Source: Candidatus Aenigmatarchaeota archaeon
Lineage (GTDB): Archaea; Aenigmatarchaeota; Aenigmatarchaeia; PWEA01; B50-G16
Length of the DNA: 7,629 bases
Assembly: GCA_003663345.1 (NCBI GenBank)
Contig: QMZU01000033.1
Location: 1 to 7,629 of the forward strand
Direction: 5' to 3'
Shown: positions 1-6,262 of the stretch, one piece after another
How positions within the stretch are numbered: the first letter of the stretch is position 1
How the letters are laid out: each line of letters starts with the position of its first letter
Program-made: the position numbers and the translations under genes
The notes under the pieces: model-generated
Told to the model about the DNA's origin: nothing
What the model saw: only the letters and a program-made list of their open reading frames with translations
Databases searched by the model: none

Positions 1-12
1 GTCTAAGATATC

Positions 13-18
13 AAGGGG
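13..18 (+). promoter_or_regulatory. Shine-Dalgarno site for the TTG start at 24
   Basis: The hexamer AAGGGG ends five bases before the TTG at 24, which is normal spacing. It is what decides the unusual TTG start of the large enzyme. The frame is open upstream to the window edge, but starting at TTG gives the expected first beta strand of the MBL fold, while the next in-frame ATG (codon 30) would delete it. A TAA at 4-6 in another frame may be the end of a preceding gene, too short here to judge. Confidence 0.65.
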
Positions 19-23
19 TCATT

Positions 24-3000
24 TTGAAGATAACTATACTGGGCACTAGAGGAGAAATAGATTCATATAGTAAAGCACACAAGAATCATTCAGGAATATT
101 AATAGACAACATGCTGTTTGATGTTGGTGAAGAAGACTATCTCAAATATAACCCCAAGGTAATATTTGTCACTCATTTCCACCCAGACCATGCATATTTT
201 GTCAAGGATAAGAAGGACATACCTGATGTTACCATATATGCTCCAGAGAACTATGATGGTGTAAATGTAATTAAGCCATTAGAAAGTGTTAAGGTAGGTA
301 GATATAGAGTTACTTCTATACCTACAATTCACAGTAAGAAAGTGAAGAGTACTGCATACCTAATAGAGAATTCTAAGAAGGTACTGTATACTGGAGACAT
401 GATATGGATAAGGAAGAGTTATCATGATAGAATCAAGAATCTAGACTTAGCTATTGTAGATGCTTCATTCATTAGGAAGGGAGGTATGATCAGGAGAGAC
501 AAAGACACAGGAGAAATATATGGACATAATGGTGTACCAGACTTGGTTAGACTATTCAAGAGACTTGGATGCAAGAGAATAATATTGACTCACTTTGGTG
601 AATGGATATTTGATGATCATAGTGAAGAGAAAGTAAAAGATTTAGAAGACGAATATAACATACCTATTGAAATAGGAGTTGATAACATGACTGTTGAATT
701 GTCAGTGTCTAAGGAAGATGTAGAGGCTATTACACCTAAAGTATTTCCTTCACCACCCAAATATGGACTGTATCTTGTGTCTCCTCATGGTAGACTAATA
801 TGGGAAGGTAAGAAGACTAGTATTATTAAAACTAAGAAGTTCACTGAACATATTGGAGAGAATGTATATCTCTTTAGTGATGGTCTATGTTATGGTATTA
901 TAGTTCTTAAAGAACCTAGAGAGATAACTAAGGAGGAATTTGACAACATTAGGGATCAACACATGATTACTGAAGAGGAATTCAAGGAATGGAACTGGAG
1001 TGGTAAGAAACTGTATGAATACAAGTTTAGGTTAGTGGAGAAATATGACCCTCCTATACCAGTTAGGTTACCTAAGGGAGTACAGGTATGGGTATCAGTA
1101 GATAAGGTTAAGTTCCTTAAGCCAGAAGAAATGACACTGCATGAACTAGTATACTATCATGCACTGTCTCATAGTTTAGGTACACTGTTCTCTCCATTCT
1201 GTGAATTGCACCTTATGATTGCTAATGAATTACTGGATAGAGGATATGTACATCTGGATAGGTCACCATGTGACAGAGTAGTACATCTTATTAGGGGATG
1301 GATAGATGAGTATGATCCATCTAAACCTAATGATAGACAGTTAGGTGATGACTTTAGAATAGTACTTGCATGGTACAGCTCTATAAAGAGAGGTAAGAAG
1401 CTATACAAGAGAGTGGGTGAAGAAAAGAAAGAGATAACCTTGGATGACTGTAAGCAACTAGCACTAAAAATATTCAAGGAGATGATTAAGAGAGGATTCA
1501 CATTCAATAGACCAGAGACATACAAGGAACATGCTAGGGAACTGTTTGAATGGCTAATTAAACAAGTAGGTGAAGATAAAGTACCATTCAGGGATAAGCT
1601 ATCATTTAGACTACCTGAAGGTATGACTGTTGAGGATATTGATGTTGAATATGTAGTGTCGTTAGACACCAAGACATTAATAGAACTATACAAGTGGCTA
1701 CACAAACAGTATGAGAAGATAGGTAGAGTAACTGAACCACTACATAATGCTAACATATTTGTAGGTATAGAACTCTTGAAGAGAGGAATATATGATGATG
1801 TTAAAATAGATGATAAGTTAACTGAAGAGACAGACCTAGAGATAGTTGAGTATCCCACTAGAGAAGGACTTGAGGATAAAGATGTGACTATTGATGAATT
1901 ATATGACATGTTACCTGAAACTCTAGTTATAGATGGTCAACCATATGGAGCATACATTACTGGTAGAATAGCTAACACTGGAGTGTCTCCTGTAGGACAT
2001 GATATTGACATATTGTTCAGACAGTATCCAGATGTTAGAGTTATCAGAGCCATCAAATCAATAGACAACAAACTACTATCATCAAAGTTACATCCATTCT
2101 TTGATCCTAATGGACCCAACATAGGATATTCATACCCAATATACAAGTATGGGTTCTTTAAGGTACCTAAGGATGAATTCATAAAGGGATATGGTCCATA
2201 TAGACTGTCTGTTGAAGTCAAGCCATTCATGAAGTTCAAACCATTGAAGAGTAAGAGTGGATGGGAGAAGTATGAGTTCTTCACATATGACACAATGTAT
2301 AGAGAATGGGCTAGTAAATACCTACAGAGAGGAATAGTGGTACAGAAGAAAGCAGATGGTAGAAGATTCATTATACATAAGGATGGTGATAAGGTAGCTA
2401 TTATTACTGAAGACAAACAGAGAGATAGATCTAAAGAATTACCTAATGTAGTAAAGGACTTACTAAAATTCAAGCATGACTCCTTCATAATGGATTGTGA
2501 ATGTGTAGCATATGATCTACATGGGAAAGAAGTGAAGAAAGCAATGGATAAAGACAGGTTAGGTGAAGAGATACCTAGGGAAGACACTGCATGGTTGACT
2601 ATAGGTGACATCAAGCCTGAACAAGAGAAATCAGTTGTGTTCATATGTCATGACTTATTGTATTTGGATGGTAAAGACCTACATAATGAAGGATACTTGG
2701 AGAGGTTCAATCTCCTAAAGAAGGTTATACCAAAGAACAGTGAATACTTTATTCCTATGCCTACTATGGTAGCTAGGAATCCTAGAGAATTAAAGGAAGC
2801 AGTGTACAAGATGAGGACATACAAGGGATCAGAAGGATGTATGTTGAAGGTAATGGACAGTAAATATCCTATCAAGCAGAAGAACAATAGGACACCAGAA
2901 TGGTGCAAACTAAAGAACCTTAAATCCATAGATGTTATAGTTCACAAGATAGTTCCCAAGAGGAAGAAGGATACTGGTGAAGTAATAAAAGGACAGTACA

Positions 3001-3542
3001 TGTATGATTGTGCAATAGCTATTCCACCATCAGAACTTAAGCATTGGGATAAATCTGACTTAGTAGAGGTTAATGGTAAAATATATGCTCATATTGGAAG
3101 AACATTTGCTACAGGTAAGAAGGCTAATGTAGGAGACATTATTGAGGTACTTGTAGGTAGAATCAGAGAGTATGTGAAGGATGGTACACACTATATCACA
3201 TGGATGTTCCCTAAGGTTAGGGATGTAAGGAAAGACAAGAATACTCCAGACACACTAGATACAGCTAGGAAACTAGCTAAGGTAGGTAGTGGATTCACTG
3301 AAGTGAAGGAGAGACTGTACATGGATGACATATACACTTTTGATCTAGAACTGTGTCCATACTGGAAGAACAGTGAGATATGTCCAATGAAACATATATT
3401 TGGTAAGCCTAGGTATGAACTTTCAGTACTGAGGATTGAATACTTGAAGTATCCAATGTCATGTCCACTGGCATACATATTCAAGTGTAGGTATCTCAAG
3501 AGCTACTACTATGGATACAGGACATTTCACAGGAAATATTAA
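24..3542 (+). CDS. MBL hydrolase - ASCH-like - nucleotidyltransferase - ATP-dependent DNA ligase fusion
   Basis: This 1172-residue cytosolic protein has no signal peptide or membrane segment. Domains in order: (1) residues 1-225, metallo-beta-lactamase fold with a full metal-ligand set, THFHPDH (H51, H53, D55, H56), H103, D125 in YTGD and H190 in ILTH, and no room for a beta-CASP insert; (2) about 246-365, ASCH/PUA-like, with a GKKT turn at 262-265 and a conserved-looking DPPIPV/GVQVWV end; (3) about 370-600, helical, with repeated units ending in E-h-h-x-R-G; (4) about 632-735, pol-beta-type nucleotidyltransferase with G647-R648, D660-I-D662 and a candidate third acid E731; (5) 765-965, ligase adenylation domain: motif I KADGRR with nucleophile K776, motif III DCEC (E826), IIIa HDLLYLDG, IV EGCMLK, V KLK (962-964); (6) 966-1072, OB fold ending in a motif VI-like FPKVRDVRKDK; (7) C1111, C1120, C1147, C1155, possible Zn or Fe-S site. 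The role is inferred to be strand-break or end repair. Ligase and MBL calls are strong, the NTase is likely, and the ASCH call is tentative. The physiological substrate is unknown. Confidence 0.9.
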   Translation: MKITILGTRGEIDSYSKAHKNHSGILIDNMLFDVGEEDYLKYNPKVIFVTHFHPDHAYFVKDKKDIPDVTIYAPENYDGVNVIKPLESVKVGRYRVTSIPTIHSKKVKSTAYLIENSKKVLYTGDMIWIRKSYHDRIKNLDLAIVDASFIRKGGMIRRDKDTGEIYGHNGVPDLVRLFKRLGCKRIILTHFGEWIFDDHSEEKVKDLEDEYNIPIEIGVDNMTVELSVSKEDVEAITPKVFPSPPKYGLYLVSPHGRLIWEGKKTSIIKTKKFTEHIGENVYLFSDGLCYGIIVLKEPREITKEEFDNIRDQHMITEEEFKEWNWSGKKLYEYKFRLVEKYDPPIPVRLPKGVQVWVSVDKVKFLKPEEMTLHELVYYHALSHSLGTLFSPFCELHLMIANELLDRGYVHLDRSPCDRVVHLIRGWIDEYDPSKPNDRQLGDDFRIVLAWYSSIKRGKKLYKRVGEEKKEITLDDCKQLALKIFKEMIKRGFTFNRPETYKEHARELFEWLIKQVGEDKVPFRDKLSFRLPEGMTVEDIDVEYVVSLDTKTLIELYKWLHKQYEKIGRVTEPLHNANIFVGIELLKRGIYDDVKIDDKLTEETDLEIVEYPTREGLEDKDVTIDELYDMLPETLVIDGQPYGAYITGRIANTGVSPVGHDIDILFRQYPDVRVIRAIKSIDNKLLSSKLHPFFDPNGPNIGYSYPIYKYGFFKVPKDEFIKGYGPYRLSVEVKPFMKFKPLKSKSGWEKYEFFTYDTMYREWASKYLQRGIVVQKKADGRRFIIHKDGDKVAIITEDKQRDRSKELPNVVKDLLKFKHDSFIMDCECVAYDLHGKEVKKAMDKDRLGEEIPREDTAWLTIGDIKPEQEKSVVFICHDLLYLDGKDLHNEGYLERFNLLKKVIPKNSEYFIPMPTMVARNPRELKEAVYKMRTYKGSEGCMLKVMDSKYPIKQKNNRTPEWCKLKNLKSIDVIVHKIVPKRKKDTGEVIKGQYMYDCAIAIPPSELKHWDKSDLVEVNGKIYAHIGRTFATGKKANVGDIIEVLVGRIREYVKDGTHYITWMFPKVRDVRKDKNTPDTLDTARKLAKVGSGFTEVKERLYMDDIYTFDLELCPYWKNSEICPMKHIFGKPRYELSVLRIEYLKYPMSCPLAYIFKCRYLKSYYYGYRTFHRKY

Positions 3543-3547
3543 TATAT
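3537..3547 (+). promoter_or_regulatory. AT-rich motif shared by two intergenic gaps (possible promoter)
   Basis: The 11-mer TATTAATATAT occurs here, spanning the stop of the enzyme gene, and again at 7013-7023 upstream of the last gene. In both places it lies 35-45 bases before the start of the next gene. It could be a -10 or TATA-like element. No convincing -35 or BRE partner is visible, and AT-rich words recur by chance in such DNA, so this is weak. Confidence 0.25.
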
Positions 3548-3560
3548 ATTGGAGGAGTAT

Positions 3561-3590
3561 TTGAAATGTAGAGGTGGTATTGATGTCTGA
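3561..3590 (+). other. Possible nine-codon leader ORF or start-stop before the small structural gene
   Basis: A strong GGAGGAG (3551-3557) precedes TTG at 3561 (gap of three bases) and ATG at 3566 (gap of eight bases), but not the downstream gene's own start at a usual distance. From TTG 3561 the frame encodes nine codons and stops at 3588-3590, overlapping the next gene's ATG at 3583. From ATG 3566 the next codon is TAG, a start-stop. Either could couple translation to the next gene or modulate it. It may equally be a relic of an earlier start. Confidence 0.25.
3570..3576 (+). promoter_or_regulatory. Shine-Dalgarno site fixing the ATG start at 3583
   Basis: AGAGGTG ends six bases before ATG 3583, good spacing. 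Longer starts at GTG 3574 and TTG 3580 are in frame, but the GTG would lie inside this site. ATG 3583 is therefore preferred. Confidence 0.6.
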
Positions 3591-3966
3591 ATTGCCTGTG
3601 TATCTTGAAAAGTTTAGAGCATTAATTGAATCACTGGATATCACTGTGTATACTCCTCAGAGTTCAGTGGCAGTAGCTGGTAGTTCTGCACATACATCAT
3701 CAGTGTATGATGTTAGTCAAGCTAGAGATATTGTGTTTCAGTGTGTTAATGGACCGTCCACTGATGTAGACTTTATGTTGTATGCTAGTCCAGATGGTAT
3801 ATCATTTGATAGTTTACCATATCTATCTATTAACTTAGGAGCCAATGAAACTATATCTAGACCAGTAACTGCAGGTATGAAAGCATTAAAAGTAGTTGTT
3901 AGTAACAATTCAACTGTAGATACAACTGTAAGTACATATTTAATTATTAGAACGGGGATATATTGA
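3583..3966 (+). CDS. Small beta-rich probable virion structural protein
   Basis: This 127-residue protein has no signal peptide, membrane segment or catalytic motif. A short helical N-terminus (residues 4-18, VYLEKFRALIESL) is followed by a serine/threonine-rich linker and then alternating hydrophobic strands typical of a beta sandwich. The strand pattern at about 48-122 (VFQCVNGPSTDVDFMLYASP, then SFDSLPYLSINL, then a KALKVVVSNNS strand) resembles small phage virion or decoration proteins, a recollection of type rather than a named family. The start is set by the AGAGGTG site before ATG 3583; a three-codon-longer GTG form is less likely. The gene ends one base before the next gene's ATG, so the two are probably co-transcribed and translationally linked. 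CpG content is low (two by hand count). It could also be a baseplate or fibre-anchor protein. The CDS is secure; its exact role is not. Confidence 0.85.
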   Translation: MSELPVYLEKFRALIESLDITVYTPQSSVAVAGSSAHTSSVYDVSQARDIVFQCVNGPSTDVDFMLYASPDGISFDSLPYLSINLGANETISRPVTAGMKALKVVVSNNSTVDTTVSTYLIIRTGIY

Positions 3967-3967
3967 G

Positions 3968-6262
3968 ATGTCATACAGAATACAGAAGAAACCATACAGG
4001 AAACCTATCAAAGCACCATATGAACTTGTATATGTAGCTACCAAAGACAATGATGTATTTGTATTTAAACCAATAAATAAAGTAACTAGAATGTGTCTAC
4101 CAGCAGACTATGCGAATAATAAACTTTACCTTTGGAATCAGAAAAGAGCTTTGGAGTATGCAAATCCTTGGCAGGGAACATATGCTTCAGACTCAAGATT
4201 CGGCTTTTTAGGGACGACAATTATTAATTCTGGTGATTCGATTGTATTTCATAGAAAAGATAACTATAAAGAAATTGATGAAATTGAACCGAAATTATCT
4301 TATGCTTGGGGTTGGTCTCACGATAAAACCAACCATAAATTCAGTTATGAGTTCTATCTCAATAACAATAGAGAAGAAAGTAATCCAAGCTTAACTGACG
4401 GGCAAAGTGACAGTAACGAAGCGTGCATTTATGATGATGATGAATCGTTCTGGAGTATTAGAAGAGGAGGAACTGGTAGTTATGATATACAGCTAAGTGA
4501 AGAAACCGTAGAAGTTCAAAAAGGTAATTCAAGTCAAAAGATGGAAATAATTACGGGTTCTTACAGTTGGATGGGTGTTCAGCATACATATGCTTCTGAG
4601 CAAGATTGGTCGGGCTATGATTTCTTGTGTTTTTGGATATATGGAGTGAACACTGGTTTGACTATAAGCGTTGAAATATTCGCTCCTGATGATCAAAACT
4701 GGTTTTACTATCAGTTTACAGATAACTTCAATGGTTGGAAGAGAATAGTTATACCGTTAAGAAAATTTACAGCATCTGGATCTCCTGATTGGTCAAAAGT
4801 GACCATGATTTCCATAGTTTATCTATCTGTTGATCAGACATTTACAAGCTATCTTGATCGCATCGTTGTTGATGTTGGTCAATGGGTTAAGGTTGAAGTA
4901 TTTGTACCCGATCAACTCAAGGTTGGTAGTTCAATAAGAAGTTGGAGAGTCTTTTCATGGGATGGTAGTGCATGGACTACAGATGGCTTTCTTGATGTGT
5001 TTGATGCTGGAACACAAGACAATTTATCAAATTGTTACAGTGGTAATCTTTACTTCTTAGACGGAACAACACAATATGATGTGACTCAAGATTACCGAAA
5101 AGGTGCATCGGCTTTTCTTGTTGGAAATCGTGGGGAAACTAAAAGTTTAGAAGGCTCAGCAGAAAATATGGATTCTGATGCTGGTACAATTACTTACTCA
5201 AGCTATTATGGTTGTTTAAAGAGAATTGGCTTTGCGATAAAGCTTCCACCTGATGACGGTCAAGATAGCTCAACGAATGGAATAAGTCAATGTAAGTTGA
5301 AGCTTGAAGTGTATTATGAAGGAGACTTAACGGTTAAGGATACTATGGGGAACAAAAATGGAACTAGATATGGAGGTTTACAGGTTGTTACTCCATATGG
5401 ATATGGTTTAAGCTTAAATGGAAGTAGTAATTATGTATCCACTTTGTTTAATCCCAATAGTGAGATAGGTAATGGAAATTCTTTCTCAGTAGGTTTCAGA
5501 GTGTATCCAGAAAATGTAACTGATTTCCTTGCTGTTTTAGGGTGTTTTGTAACTACACCTAGCACATCTAGATTCTATTTCCAAGTTAATGAAGGTCAGT
5601 GGGTATGGGGCTATGGCAGTGAATACGATCTTAACACTAATGTAACTGCAGATGCTAATACTTGGCAGTATATTCTATTTGTTTATGATGCTACAACCAA
5701 CACTATTAAAATATATAAAAATGGGTCAGAAGCATACTCTACAACTTATTCAGGAGATGGTACTCTACCATCACTTCCAGTTTTTCTTGGAGTAACTAAT
5801 GATGGAGGTTCTCCAGAAGCAGGACATTACTTTGATGGTGTAATTGCTGAAATTAGAGTTTGGAATAGAGCTTTAACCTCTACTGAGGCTCAATCAGTCA
5901 GCAATGGTCAAAAAGTCACAGATGGACTAATTGCTGAATGGTTGTTTGAAGATGACTATGACTTTGGTAGAACGACATATGAGTTTGAAGACAGCACTAA
6001 CCAATATTATGGTCTACAGAACATTAATGATTCATGGATATGTCTGTTTGATGCATCATCAAAGAATATTGAATTCCTAATACTGTCTAATAGACCTACA
6101 GGACTAAAAGTTAGAGCAGATGAGAATGAAGAAATAGATAGGATAGAACTTACATTACCTAAAGGAACTAAAGTATATATTGGTGAACTTATACATAGTG
6201 ACTTGACTAGAGATAGAGACTCTGATGGTGTACCTGATTTCCTAGAGGAGGGATTGGGATAA
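3968..6262 (+). CDS. Multidomain adhesin/fibre-like protein with jelly-roll and LamG domains
   Basis: This 764-residue protein has a basic N-terminus (SYRIQKKPYRKPIKAP) and no signal peptide, consistent with virion assembly rather than secretion. Residues about 20-45 form a short strand-rich segment that may anchor it. Residues about 170-305 look like a galactose-binding-like jelly roll (strands around VQKGNSSQKMEIITGSYSW and FNGWKRIVIPLRKF, ending at YLDRIVVDVG), as in CBM11/CIA30-type modules. Residues about 310-450 are further beta structure that I do not recognise. Residues about 454-646 are LamG/concanavalin-like: YGLSLNGSSNYV, NSFSVGFRVYP, NTWQYILFVYD and FDGVIAEIRVWNRALT are hallmark strands. 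A second LamG-type opening (GLIAEWLFEDD, 653-663) is not followed by a full domain. The C-terminus carries D749-x-D751-x-D753-G-x-x-D757, a calcium-loop pattern as in TSP3/dockerin repeats. ATG 3968 follows GGGGAT at 3954-3959. The gene abuts the next one with zero gap. The likely role is binding host-surface glycans; an exported cell-surface protein of a host is less likely without a signal peptide. Confidence 0.88.
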   Translation: MSYRIQKKPYRKPIKAPYELVYVATKDNDVFVFKPINKVTRMCLPADYANNKLYLWNQKRALEYANPWQGTYASDSRFGFLGTTIINSGDSIVFHRKDNYKEIDEIEPKLSYAWGWSHDKTNHKFSYEFYLNNNREESNPSLTDGQSDSNEACIYDDDESFWSIRRGGTGSYDIQLSEETVEVQKGNSSQKMEIITGSYSWMGVQHTYASEQDWSGYDFLCFWIYGVNTGLTISVEIFAPDDQNWFYYQFTDNFNGWKRIVIPLRKFTASGSPDWSKVTMISIVYLSVDQTFTSYLDRIVVDVGQWVKVEVFVPDQLKVGSSIRSWRVFSWDGSAWTTDGFLDVFDAGTQDNLSNCYSGNLYFLDGTTQYDVTQDYRKGASAFLVGNRGETKSLEGSAENMDSDAGTITYSSYYGCLKRIGFAIKLPPDDGQDSSTNGISQCKLKLEVYYEGDLTVKDTMGNKNGTRYGGLQVVTPYGYGLSLNGSSNYVSTLFNPNSEIGNGNSFSVGFRVYPENVTDFLAVLGCFVTTPSTSRFYFQVNEGQWVWGYGSEYDLNTNVTADANTWQYILFVYDATTNTIKIYKNGSEAYSTTYSGDGTLPSLPVFLGVTNDGGSPEAGHYFDGVIAEIRVWNRALTSTEAQSVSNGQKVTDGLIAEWLFEDDYDFGRTTYEFEDSTNQYYGLQNINDSWICLFDASSKNIEFLILSNRPTGLKVRADENEEIDRIELTLPKGTKVYIGELIHSDLTRDRDSDGVPDFLEEGLG
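4113..5332 (+). other. CpG-normal island inside a CpG-depleted genome
   Basis: By hand count this stretch has 27 CpG and no CTAG, whereas positions 1-4112 have 4 CpG and about 23 CTAG. The next kilobase (5333-6360) has 2 CpG. It covers residues 49-455 of the adhesin, ending at the edge of the LamG domain. CGN arginine codons (CGC, CGA, CGT) appear here but not in the large enzyme gene. The pattern suggests recently acquired DNA. Confidence 0.7.
6245..6252 (+). promoter_or_regulatory. Shine-Dalgarno site for the LamG gene
   Basis: GAGGAGGG lies in the last codons of the preceding gene, ten bases before ATG 6263. It supports independent or coupled initiation at the ATG that directly follows the upstream TAA. 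Confidence 0.6.

Noticed and set aside
24..698. Artemis/CPSF-type beta-CASP nuclease
   Set aside because: The MBL ligands are complete, but the fold ends at about residue 225 and leaves no room for a beta-CASP insert, so only a simple MBL hydrolase is claimed.
1169..3995. Long open frames on the minus strand opposite the large enzyme and the small structural gene
   Set aside because: Their products are serine/leucine-rich with no domain signature, they overlap strong + strand genes almost fully, and they fit the antisense shadow of a CpG-poor, purine-rich coding strand.
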